A DNA stretch of 64,000 nt from the NCBI RefSeq assembly GCF_024623455.1, contig NZ_JANIPJ010000013.1, positions 124,001-188,000 of the forward strand, read 5' to 3'. Of this stretch, positions 17,034-24,481 are shown piece after piece (positions within the stretch are counted from its first letter, which is position 1; every line of letters starts with the position of its first letter). Position numbers and translations under genes: made by a program. The notes below the pieces were generated by a model. The model worked only from the letters and a program-made list of their open reading frames with translations, was not told the DNA's origin and searched no databases. Source of the stretch: Paenibacillus soyae. GTDB taxonomy: Bacteria; Bacillota; Bacilli; Paenibacillales; Paenibacillaceae.

Positions 17034-17837
17034 ATGCAGGATTTTATCAGCGCTATCATATTAGGCATTCTGGAAGGTTTGACGGAATTTCTGCCCGTAT
17101 CGTCGACGGGGCATCTGATCTTGGCCGGCGATCTGCTAAATTTCGAGGGAGACGCGGCGACGACATTCAAGATCGTCATTCAGCTCGGCGCGGTCATGGC
17201 CGTCCTGATCCTCTATTGGAAGAGGTACATGGACATTCTGAAGGATTTAGCCAGCTTAAAATTTAAGGTGCCGAACAAATTAAACGTTGTTCACATGGTG
17301 CTGGCGATGATTCCGGCCCTCATTGTGTATCTGCTCTTCAACGACTACATAAAAAGCGTCTTGTTCGGATCTGCTCCCGTCCTGATCAGCTTGATTCTCG
17401 GCGGTATCCTCATGATCGTCGCGTCTAGAGCGAAGCGCAAGGTGACGGCGGAGGAGACGGACAACATCTCCTACAAGCAAGCGTTCGGCATCGGCTTGTT
17501 CCAATGCTTGGCGCTGTGGCCGGGCTTCTCGCGTTCAGGCGCGACCATCTCCGGGGGCATGCTGCTCGGCACGAGCCAGAAGGCTGCGGCGGACTTTACG
17601 TTCATTATCTCCGTTCCCGTCATGATGGGCGCGACGGTGCTGGATATGTACGACAGCCGTCATCTTCTGACGTCGGATAACTTGCTGCTGTTCCTCATCG
17701 GCTTCGTAGCGGCGTTTATCGTGGCTATGATCGCAGTCGTGACGTTCCTGAAGCTGATCAAACGCATCAAGCTGGAATGGTTTGCGTATTACCGGTTCGC
17801 TCTGGCTGCGGTCTTTTATTTCTTTGTTATTCGCTAA
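17034..17837 (+). CDS. uppP: undecaprenyl-diphosphatase UppP/BacA
   Basis: 267-residue polytopic membrane enzyme that dephosphorylates undecaprenyl pyrophosphate, recycling the lipid carrier of peptidoglycan and wall-polymer synthesis; it also gives bacitracin tolerance. Signature 1 LEGLTEFLPVSSTGH (Glu14, Glu18, His27) and signature 2 WPGFSRSGATISGG are both intact. Length is normal for the family. ATG 17034 is preceded by AAAGGCGG. It is monocistronic, ending in a hairpin that reaches into the start region of the next gene. Confidence 0.96.
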   Translation: MQDFISAIILGILEGLTEFLPVSSTGHLILAGDLLNFEGDAATTFKIVIQLGAVMAVLILYWKRYMDILKDLASLKFKVPNKLNVVHMVLAMIPALIVYLLFNDYIKSVLFGSAPVLISLILGGILMIVASRAKRKVTAEETDNISYKQAFGIGLFQCLALWPGFSRSGATISGGMLLGTSQKAAADFTFIISVPVMMGATVLDMYDSRHLLTSDNLLLFLIGFVAAFIVAMIAVVTFLKLIKRIKLEWFAYYRFALAAVFYFFVIR

Positions 17838-17851
17838 AAAATAGTTAGGGC

Positions 17852-17917
17852 AACTCCCTCTCGCTTACGAACGTCTATGTGTAGTAGACGTTGAGCAAAT
17901 GCGAGGGGGAGTTTTTT
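17852..17917 (+). terminator. terminator that also masks the next ribosome site
   Basis: 13-bp arms 17852-17864 (AACTCCCTCTCGC) and 17901-17913 (GCGAGGGGGAGTT) enclose an inner hairpin ACGTCTA / TAGACGT, followed by TTTTTT at 17912-17917. The 3' arm is the GAGGGGGAG ribosome site of the gene starting at 17918, so the hairpin both terminates uppP transcripts and can hide that site. Confidence 0.8.
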
Positions 17918-19072
17918 ATGTGGAAAAGCAAGTCCTGGCGGGTGCTGTTGGGCGCCTTCTTGTTGTCGCTGACAACGGTTCTGGTGCCGACGGGGGCAAG
18001 CGCGGCCTCGAATGACGTTACCGTTGCTGTGAACGAGGGATCGGCCGTAGAATTCCGGAATGCTCCATTTCTACTGAATGGATCGGCTTATCTGCCGTTG
18101 CGGGAAACCGGAGCGCTGCTCGGCAGCGCCACGACATGGATCTCGGACGGGAGACGCATCGTAATCCAGAATCCCGAGATGAGAATCGAGCTGGCTCTCG
18201 GGAGCAAGCAGGCGAAGATCAACGGCAAAACGCACGAGCTGCGAGTGGTTCCATACAACAAGAACGGCACGGTATACGTTCCGGTGCGTTTCGTTGGCGA
18301 GGCCTTCGGGGCGACAGTGAAGTGGGACGGGAAGCAGCGCCGCGTCAATCTGGGCTTCGAAGCCAAGTACATCACGGCAGCTGAAGGGCCGACGGTATAT
18401 TGGCTGAACAGACAGTCCGGCGAGCTGTATCTCGCGGAGCAGGAGGAGCCGGTGAAGCAAGTAGCGGATACGAATGGCGAAGTGCTCGATATCGGCGAGT
18501 TCACCGTTGATCCACTATCGGAGGACGTTCACGTCCTGAAGCTTCACGACAACTACGGAGAGCCGCATATCCACGATAATATTTACAAAATGGTGCTGGT
18601 CCAAGATCAGCTCAAGCTGGAAACGAAGGTCTATTACGGCTTTCAATCGATTCGCACCCTGGATCGATCAGCAGAGGGGAACGCTCTGTTAATGGACGGC
18701 GCGATTTTGTACGAAGTCAACCCCGACGGAGTGATCGAGGCGGAGCATGATCTGCAGGAGATGACGGGGTACGAAGACGCTTCGTTCCAAGTCGAATGGT
18801 ATGATGCGGAGTATATGGTCGTCCGGCCTTCGACTACCGGCTGGCTTACGTTGATCGACAGGGAGACTGGCGCAACGACAAAGCTGATGGAGGAGTTGCT
18901 TACCGCCGAGCAGGTCGGGATTTATGAATCGCTGGACAAACTGAATACGGAGTTCCGCGATTGGGACGGACTCAAGGTGCTGGGGCGCGAAGGCGATGCG
19001 CTGAAGCTTGAACATTATTATTTTGTAGGGGGGCTGACGACAGAGTTCTCCTACGATTTAGCGAAGCGCTGA
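17918..19072 (+). CDS. exported protein with copper-amine-oxidase N-terminal stalk domain
   Basis: 384 residues. Signal peptide about 1-29 (ends ASAAS). Residues about 35-145 form the stalk domain, seen as two halves: NGSAYLPLRETGALLGSATT and VYVPVRFVGEAFGATVKWDG. The remaining 240 residues are beta-rich with repeating YW/LY elements (TVYWLNRQSGELYLAEQ), likely a propeller-like WD40/PQQ fold, function unknown. Stalk domains are widespread in Paenibacillus surface proteins and do not imply oxidase activity. The ATG is six T's after a ribosome site embedded in a hairpin. Confidence 0.85.
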   Translation: MWKSKSWRVLLGAFLLSLTTVLVPTGASAASNDVTVAVNEGSAVEFRNAPFLLNGSAYLPLRETGALLGSATTWISDGRRIVIQNPEMRIELALGSKQAKINGKTHELRVVPYNKNGTVYVPVRFVGEAFGATVKWDGKQRRVNLGFEAKYITAAEGPTVYWLNRQSGELYLAEQEEPVKQVADTNGEVLDIGEFTVDPLSEDVHVLKLHDNYGEPHIHDNIYKMVLVQDQLKLETKVYYGFQSIRTLDRSAEGNALLMDGAILYEVNPDGVIEAEHDLQEMTGYEDASFQVEWYDAEYMVVRPSTTGWLTLIDRETGATTKLMEELLTAEQVGIYESLDKLNTEFRDWDGLKVLGREGDALKLEHYYFVGGLTTEFSYDLAKR

Positions 19073-19113
19073 CAGGCTCTATTCTCTCAGGGCGGCCAAT
19101 CCTCGATACTCGC

Positions 19114-19145
19114 TTGACCCTCACATTAATGTCATGGTTTATACT
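19114..19145 (+). promoter_or_regulatory. MerR-type promoter with 20-bp spacer
   Basis: TTGACC at 19114-19119 and TATACT at 19140-19145 separated by 20 bases, with the symmetric core ACATTAATGT in the spacer. The overlong spacer marks a MerR-activated promoter, most simply that of the regulator gene starting 30 bases downstream. Confidence 0.8.
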
Positions 19146-19174
19146 GAGGGTACCCCTTCGAAGGAGGCATGCCG

Positions 19175-19558
19175 ATGCGAATCGGAGAGCTTGCCGAACG
19201 AACCGGGGCGAGCATTCGCTCGATCCGGTATTACGAGCAGCAGGGCCTGCTGGCGTCCGTCCGTCTGGCCAACGGATACCGCGAGTACACTTCGCTTGCC
19301 GAGGAGCAGGTTCGCACGATACAGCTTTATTTGCAATTGGGTTTGACGACCGAGCAGATCGCAGGTTTCTTGAACTGCGTGCTGCAGAGCAAAGAAGCCT
19401 TCTGCGAAAATGTGCTGCCGGTGTACGAGAGGAAGCTGGCCGAGATTGACGATCAGATCCGGCTGCTCGCGAGCATCAAGTCCAACCTGGAGGACCGGGT
19501 CCGGTCGATCCTGGAAGAACGGAGGAAGAGCGAGGATGAGTGTAAAACCTGTGAATAG
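19175..19558 (+). CDS. MerR-family regulator, cysteine-containing
   Basis: 127 residues. N-terminal winged helix (MRIGELAERTGASIRSIRYY, about 1-68) and a C-terminal coiled coil (about 75-120). Cysteines occur at the hinge (LNCVLQ and AFCENV) and as ECKTC at the C-terminus, which suggests thiol- or metal-dependent sensing. AAGGAGG at 19161-19167 leaves seven bases to ATG 19175, better than ATG 19169. The last 23 bases overlap a thioredoxin-like gene, so the sensor and a disulfide reductase are translated together: a probable thiol-stress module, by inference. Confidence 0.88.
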   Translation: MRIGELAERTGASIRSIRYYEQQGLLASVRLANGYREYTSLAEEQVRTIQLYLQLGLTTEQIAGFLNCVLQSKEAFCENVLPVYERKLAEIDDQIRLLASIKSNLEDRVRSILEERRKSEDECKTCE

Positions 19559-19862
19559 CGCCACCTTCAAGCCGGCAATCCGCGAGAAGGGCGTAACCCT
19601 GGCGGAGTTCGGCGCGGTCTGGTGCCCGCCGTGCAAGACGCTGCTGCCGATTCTGCACGATCTTGCCGACAGCTATGGGGAGTCGGTATCTGTACTGCAA
19701 GTGGATTGCGACGAGTCGCCCGACCTTGCCGGCGAATTCGGCGTCATGTCGATGCCGACGGTCATCGTGTTCCGCGACGGAGAGCCCGTCGAGAGGCTTG
19801 TCGGTCTCCGGCCAAGAAGCCTGTACGAGCAGATCATCGAACGAAATATGGCGGTTGTTTAG
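19536..19862 (+). CDS. thioredoxin-family protein (CPPC active site)
   Basis: 108-residue cytoplasmic thioredoxin fold. The active site is WCPPC (Cys30, Cys33) rather than the classic WCGPC; the cis-Pro loop SMPTVIVF and DGEPVERLVG follow as in thioredoxins. CPPC raises or lowers redox potential relative to CGPC in model proteins, so its role may be specialised. The start overlaps the MerR gene by 23 bases and has GAGG just before it. Two upstream in-frame starts would only read through the MerR gene in another frame. Confidence 0.9.
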   Translation: MSVKPVNSATFKPAIREKGVTLAEFGAVWCPPCKTLLPILHDLADSYGESVSVLQVDCDESPDLAGEFGVMSMPTVIVFRDGEPVERLVGLRPRSLYEQIIERNMAVV

Positions 19863-19875
19863 TCCCGCGAGTAGA

Positions 19876-19909
19876 AGAGAAGCCCTGGCGTCCGCGCCAG
19901 GGCTTCTCT
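19876..19909 (+). terminator. terminator-like hairpin after thioredoxin gene
   Basis: Perfect 15-bp arms (19876-19890 / 19895-19909) with TCCG loop. No T-run follows, so termination may be partial or factor-assisted. Confidence 0.65.
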
Positions 19910-19997
19910 CCCGTTAGCGTCCAAAGAAAATAAAGTAATAGACTGCTTCCGCTTCATTAATGGGCAGTTTCATCAAACCACTACACTGCAGGATTTG

Positions 19998-20184
19998 CCT
20001 AACGGAACTGACAGACGTTATTCGCTAGATTTCAGGTGGTTTGTGGCTCCTTACGGAACTGAACGACGTTATTTGCACCTTTTTAATGGTGGAGAAGGGC
20101 CAATCGGATGAATAAGAGCGTACAGTTCCGTAAGAATCCAAAAATGCGGTTTTTAGCTCAAATAGCGTCCGTCAGTTCCGTTAG
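19998..20184. repeat. composite palindromic intergenic repeat, copy 1
   Basis: The 545-base gap 19863-20407 holds this element. A 24-26-base unit of the form C-C-T-(A/T)-ACGGAACTGA...GACGTTATT occurs twice forward (19998-20022, 20049-20074) and twice inverted (20111-20134, 20161-20184), so the whole can fold as nested hairpins. A shorter relative lies at 22526-22628. No coding potential is evident. The rest of the gap, 20185-20400, becomes AT-rich toward the next gene. Confidence 0.75.
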
Positions 20185-20407
20185 CAACGTGAGTCTTCGG
20201 CGAGATGGCCACTCCGCTAACGGAGAACAAGAGCGTAGCGGTGGACCACGATCCATTGCTTTTTGTTCGTTTAACTCTGGCCATTGAACAAACGGGCAGA
20301 ATAGCAGGACGCCAGCTCACAACGTTTTTTATACAAAAAAGGTAATTGGTATCGATGTCTCGAATGTTACAAGCTATTATTATAAATTCATGTAATGGGG
20401 AGATATT

Positions 20408-20914
20408 ATGTTCTTTCAAGAATGGTATGACAAACTCGATTATGAAAAAAGGTCTTTGGCAGATGTATTTATTAATAAGGTCAAAAAAATGAATGCTAAC
20501 GCAGATGAAAATGATGCATTAGCAGTTGCTTATGCAGAGCTTGAGGAAGATTCGCCTGCACTGTCAGAATATAGGTTTGTTCATTATTTAAAAAAGAGCC
20601 TAAGTGAATACGATAGTGACCCCGAAAATCGCGCAATATCGATGGCTAAGAATGGTTATCCTATCATAAAAGATACAGTTCAAAAGATTAACGACGCTGG
20701 AATTACTGGTCAAGAGCTGATGACATTACTCAAAGTTTTCCATTATGAAGGAATTATGGACACGTTCTACCGCTTTGAACATACATATATGGATGATTTA
20801 AATGATTCGGAATATCCTTCATTTGCAATTTCTGAAATAGGAACAGATGGAGAGCTCACTGGGCGAATAGTGAATGTGTATGGATGGTTATCATATTTGA
20901 ATCCGGACAAATAA
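20408..20914 (+). CDS. AT-rich hypothetical protein
   Basis: 168-residue acidic, largely helical soluble protein (MFFQEWYDKLDYEKRSLADV at the N-terminus). I do not recognise a family. Codon use is markedly AT-richer than the neighbours, suggesting recent acquisition. GGGGAGATATT precedes the ATG. It stands alone with its own terminator, between palindromic repeats. Size and acidity would suit an immunity or antitoxin-like protein, but nothing in the sequence proves it. Confidence 0.7.
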   Translation: MFFQEWYDKLDYEKRSLADVFINKVKKMNANADENDALAVAYAELEEDSPALSEYRFVHYLKKSLSEYDSDPENRAISMAKNGYPIIKDTVQKINDAGITGQELMTLLKVFHYEGIMDTFYRFEHTYMDDLNDSEYPSFAISEIGTDGELTGRIVNVYGWLSYLNPDK

Positions 20915-20954
20915 TAATAAATTAAGTAACGTAAATACGTTAGTTTATCAATCT

Positions 20955-20989
20955 AGGAGCAGACTGCCACCGTGACAGCTGCTCCTTTT
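20955..20989 (+). terminator. terminator of the AT-rich gene
   Basis: Arms AGGAGCAG (20955-20962) and CTGCTCCT (20979-20986) followed by TTTTG. Confidence 0.7.
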
Positions 20990-21086
20990 GTCGTTAAGCT
21001 AAAGGGCAGCATTCAATAGAAATTAACCGTTAGTCCAATGTATTCTATAATTGAAGGACAATCAGTTTAAGTCTGGGAGGTTAGAA

Positions 21087-21461
21087 ATGAAGGTCAAACG
21101 TATCGTCGCCAATATCAATACGAAGGATATCGCAGCCGCTAAATGCTTCTACCAGGATGTGCTCGGCCTTGATTTAATGATGGACCATGGTTGGATTAGA
21201 ACTTATGGTTTAGACGAGGAGATGAGCATTCAAATAAGTTTCGCCTCACAGGGAGGCTCAGAAACGCCTACGCCTGATCTATCGATTGAGGTCGATGATC
21301 TCGATGCTACTTTAGAAAGCATGAAGAGATCTGGATTCCCGATAGAATATGGACCAATCGATGAGCCTTGGGGCGTTCGACGATTTTATGTCCGCGACCC
21401 GTTTGGTAAGCTTATCAACATCCTCTCTCATGAACACGGATACACTGGCGGCCAATCGTAA
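21087..21461 (+). CDS. VOC-family (glyoxalase/bleomycin-resistance-like) protein
   Basis: 124 residues forming two beta-alpha-beta-beta-beta halves: KRIVANINTKDIAAAKCFYQ at the start, and FYVRDPFGKLINILSHE at the end, the RDPxGxxxNI motif of single-domain VOC proteins (for example bleomycin-resistance or fosfomycin-like dioxygenase superfamily). Candidate metal ligands include the final Glu region and an early His. Start 21087 follows GGGAGG by six bases. Substrate cannot be inferred. Confidence 0.85.
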   Translation: MKVKRIVANINTKDIAAAKCFYQDVLGLDLMMDHGWIRTYGLDEEMSIQISFASQGGSETPTPDLSIEVDDLDATLESMKRSGFPIEYGPIDEPWGVRRFYVRDPFGKLINILSHEHGYTGGQS

Positions 21462-21698
21462 AGGGACGCTGGTTTGTTAATGCACCGGAGAACGATAGCA
21501 CCATGACATGATGGCAGCCGGCTACGATGGGCTGCCTTTGTTTGTTGAAGTAACGGCAAGATAACGAAAATCATTAAGTGAATACGCTATTGAAGATTTT
21601 GTCACGATGTCGATCCAATCCAGTGCCATTCGTCGTTTCTATAGAAGGCAGGAAATTAGCCATATAAAGAACTAATGCCCTTAACAAAGGAGACTCAT

Positions 21699-22514
21699 AT
21701 GATGCAGACGGTAATCTCGAAGGACGGAACGCGAATCGCTTATGACAAAACGGGGAAGGGACCCGCGCTTGTTCTCGTGGCGGGAGCGTTCAGCTATCGG
21801 AAGTTCCCGCAGCAAGTGCAGCTGGCGAAGCTGCTCTCGGAGCAATTTACGGTATACAGCTACGATCGTCGCGGACGCGGCGACAGTGGAGACGCAGGCA
21901 GCTACGAGATAACGCGAGAGATCGAAGACTTGCAGGCGATCATCGACGAGGCCGGCGGCTCCGCCTGCGTGTGGGGGCTCTCATCGGGTGCGGTGCTCGC
22001 CTTGCAGGCGGCGGCAAGCGGGGTAAGGATGACGAAGCTGGCGTTGCACGAGCCGCCGTTCGTGGTCGATGCGGAGGGGCATCTGCCGCCGGCGGACTTC
22101 ACGCAGCGCGTGGCGGAGCTGATCGCTGACGGCAATCGGGCAGGGGCGATCAAATATTTTATGACACAAGGCATGGGGGCTCCGTCCTTCGTCGTGAGCA
22201 TGATGCGCGTCATGCCAGGTGTCTGGTCGAAGCTTATGGCCGTAGCCCATACGCTGCCTTACGACGCCGCTCTGCTGCATGGCTACAACGAGGGGAGGCC
22301 GCTTCTGGCCGGGCAATGGAGTCATATGGCGGTACCGACGCTCGTGCTCGAGGGAACGGAGAGCCCGATATCTCTGCGGAACGGGGCCAAGGCTTTGGCA
22401 CAGGCGCTCCCGAATGCGAGGCTGCTGAGCAAGCGGGGACTTGGCCATACGAAGCAGTTGAATGCGAAGCTGATCGCAAACGAGCTGCGGTCGTTTTTTG
22501 GCGGGGAAGTCTGA
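21699..22514 (+). CDS. alpha/beta-fold hydrolase
   Basis: 271 residues. Catalytic nucleophile elbow WGLSSGAVLAL (GxSxG, Ser about 97), oxyanion region VLVAGAFSY, YDRRGRGDSGD near strand 4, and a late GLGHTKQ carrying the catalytic His. The acid residue position reads LEGTESP, with Glu where Asp is more usual. Cytoplasmic, no signal. AAAGGAGA precedes two adjacent ATGs (21699 and 21702). Substrate unknown. A palindromic repeat follows within 15 bases of the stop. Confidence 0.88.
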   Translation: MMQTVISKDGTRIAYDKTGKGPALVLVAGAFSYRKFPQQVQLAKLLSEQFTVYSYDRRGRGDSGDAGSYEITREIEDLQAIIDEAGGSACVWGLSSGAVLALQAAASGVRMTKLALHEPPFVVDAEGHLPPADFTQRVAELIADGNRAGAIKYFMTQGMGAPSFVVSMMRVMPGVWSKLMAVAHTLPYDAALLHGYNEGRPLLAGQWSHMAVPTLVLEGTESPISLRNGAKALAQALPNARLLSKRGLGHTKQLNAKLIANELRSFFGGEV

Positions 22515-22525
22515 AGAGTCGTAAC

Positions 22526-22628
22526 GCCTAACGGGACTCACAGACGTTATTCCCTAGATTTCGGGTGCTTCCGTCAGAATCACCGAATACGGGTTTTAAG
22601 GGCAGATAAGGTCTGTGAGTTCCGTTAG
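22526..22628. repeat. composite palindromic intergenic repeat, copy 2
   Basis: One forward unit at 22526-22552 (CCTAACGGGACTCACAGACG and onward) and one inverted unit at 22605-22628 (ends GAGTTCCGTTAG), with the shared inner tract CTAGATTTCGGGTG. Same family as 19998-20184; probably can fold into one long hairpin and may also act as terminator for the converging hydrolase and P-loop genes. Confidence 0.75.
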
Positions 22629-22657
22629 CGGATTGAGTCAGGCGAAAAAATGGAATT

Positions 22658-23359
22658 CTACGGCTTACCGGTGTTTGCGCTCAGCAATGTTTCCGATACA
22701 AATCCGTCGATCTGCGCATCATACTCAGCCCATGCATAAACCAAGTTCTCGATGATTAGCTTAGGGATCGGCCATGCATCGACGGCAGCGCGGACGAAAG
22801 CTTGACTTGCACTCCACACCTCGCCAGCCTGAACGAAATCTTCGTCGGATTGAAAGGATACCGGTCCCCATTCGTTACCGCGCACTCCGCATATGAACCG
22901 CCACTGTCCTTCGACATCGGCGTGATGATAATAGACGAGGTGTGGATTCAGCGGCATCAAAGCCCGCTGCAGCGATTCGGTAAAGTTTTGGAGTTGGGTG
23001 ATATTCATACCTTGCAGATGCGAGACGCTGACGACGTCCTGAAATAGGACGCTTTCCATAATGACAACGTCCTCGGGACTGCCGAGTTGCTCCTCGACGA
23101 ATCGGTCGTATCGGTCAAGGATCTGCCGGATGAAGGCGTCGGCGCCTTCGACGGTATCCAACGCATAGTACTGCTCCATGGGCGGTAGCAGGGGGTGATT
23201 CTCTTCCAGCTCGAGCAAGCATTTTACGCGCACGCCTTGCGTTGTCAGCTGGTTATGAATGCGGATTGCTGCCGTCGTTTTGCCGGAGCCAGGGATGCCG
23301 TCGATAATAAGTAATCGTTTTGAAGATTTGACGGTTGAAAGACTTCGATTATCGTTCAT
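22658..23359 (-). CDS. P-loop NTPase, kinase-like
   Basis: 233 residues. Walker A GIPGSGKTT near the N-terminus after a hydrophobic strand (RLLIID), helical middle, and VVIMESVLFQDV as a probable second acidic strand. It resembles AAA_33/shikimate-kinase-like small-molecule kinases rather than a transporter ATPase. ATG 23359 (minus) is preceded by TTAGGAGG; an in-frame extension upstream reads through a pseudogene fragment and is rejected. Substrate unknown. Upstream on the same strand is a truncated stalk-domain fragment. Confidence 0.8.
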   Translation of the reverse strand: MNDNRSLSTVKSSKRLLIIDGIPGSGKTTAAIRIHNQLTTQGVRVKCLLELEENHPLLPPMEQYYALDTVEGADAFIRQILDRYDRFVEEQLGSPEDVVIMESVLFQDVVSVSHLQGMNITQLQNFTESLQRALMPLNPHLVYYHHADVEGQWRFICGVRGNEWGPVSFQSDEDFVQAGEVWSASQAFVRAAVDAWPIPKLIIENLVYAWAEYDAQIDGFVSETLLSANTGKP

Positions 23360-23383
23360 TATAAAGCCTCCTAAGATTAGTCT

Positions 23384-23485
23384 ATCGATTTTGTCGTCAG
23401 CATGACCCACCTGCGCATACTGTCCCAATCCAGCTCGAACCCGAACGTCTCCACAATGAATCGGATAGGAACCATGGTGTATTCA
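23384..23485 (-). pseudogene. remnant of a stalk-domain (copper-amine-oxidase-N) gene
   Basis: Minus-strand reading gives YTMVPIRFIVETFGFELDWD and then MLTTKSID and a stop: the last half of a stalk domain (compare VPVRFVGEAFGATVKWDG in the gene at 17918). No start or upstream part remains; homology stops beside the 34-base repeat at 23494. It occupies part of the 435-base gap 23360-23794, the rest of which shows no gene. Confidence 0.7.
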
Positions 23486-23493
23486 TCCTCAAA

Positions 23494-23527
23494 TCATATA
23501 GACCTGAGTTACTGGGAAATGTTGCAA
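23494..23527. repeat. 34-bp repeat, copy A
   Basis: CATATAGACCTGAGTTACTG and the following 14 bases up to GCAAT are identical to 35380-35413, directly after the right end of a decayed IS605-family element. Flanks differ on both sides. Confidence 0.8.
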
Positions 23528-23794
23528 TTGTATTTGGGGATTTCTTAAACAAATCAAAAGGCGGGGCTTATTCGGCTGAAAAAGTCGGATAGGACCCGCT
23601 TTTCTATATAAAGCCAGTCATCGTGAGCAGTGGCATGCCGGATCAAGGAATGTGTTTTTCTTGCGTTTCGCACGCAAATCTTTGCGGCTTGCCGGTTATT
23701 GTTTGCGCGTTCGGGCCTCTCGAAATTCGTTAAGATGAAGACATAACAACTTAGCATAACGGATGAACCTAACAATACGGGAGGCCCAAAAAAC

Positions 23795-24481
23795 ATGATT
23801 CAATTATCAAAGGTGTCCAAGGTTTTCGCCTTGGAAGCGGGAGCATTCACCGCCCTGAAAGATACCGATCTCCATATCGGAAGAGGAGAGTTTATCGCCA
23901 TAATGGGACCCAGCGGTTCCGGTAAAAGCACGATGCTCCAGCTGCTAGGCGGGCTTGACCTTCCTTCGGCAGGCCAAGTGTCGGTCGACGGCGTGGCGCT
24001 GAACAAACTGAACGAGAAAGAGCGCACGTTGTTCCGCAGGACGAAGGTAGGCTTCGTCTTCCAGAATTATCAGCTGCTCCCGATGATGACGGTCGCGGAA
24101 AACGTCGCGCTTCCGCTCGCGGCCAACAGGGCTCCCAAGGAGGAAATTAAAGATACAGTCAACCGGTTGCTTAGGGAAGTGGGCCTGGAGGATAAAGCAT
24201 CGCGTTTTCCTTCTCAACTAAGCGGCGGCCAGCAGCAACGCGTAGCCATTGCGAGGGCACTGGCCATGAAGCCTAGACTGATTCTGGCAGACGAGCCAAC
24301 AGGCAACCTGGACCGCAAAACCGGAGAAGGCGTCCTGCAGCTGCTTACGAGGCTTAACCGGGAAGAACAGATAACGATCGTCATGGTCACGCATGACGAG
24401 GATGCGGCCAAGGCAGCGAGTCGGATCATCCAGATCCGCGACGGCGAGGTTGTGCAGTCGACAGAGGGGGTACTGGCATGA
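23795..24481 (+). CDS. ABC transporter ATPase (MacB/LolD type)
   Basis: 228-residue ATPase. Walker A GPSGSGKST, Q-loop QNYQLLP, signature LSGGQQQRVAIARA, Walker B LILADEPTGNLD and switch THD are all present. The length and the ADEPTGNLD form are typical of the MacB/LolD/FtsE-like group that drives mechanotransmission exporters. GGGAGG precedes the ATG by ten bases. Its stop overlaps the permease start by four bases (ATGA), so the two form one complex. Likely exports or releases a lipoprotein, peptide or drug, by family. Confidence 0.95.
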   Translation: MIQLSKVSKVFALEAGAFTALKDTDLHIGRGEFIAIMGPSGSGKSTMLQLLGGLDLPSAGQVSVDGVALNKLNEKERTLFRRTKVGFVFQNYQLLPMMTVAENVALPLAANRAPKEEIKDTVNRLLREVGLEDKASRFPSQLSGGQQQRVAIARALAMKPRLILADEPTGNLDRKTGEGVLQLLTRLNREEQITIVMVTHDEDAAKAASRIIQIRDGEVVQSTEGVLA

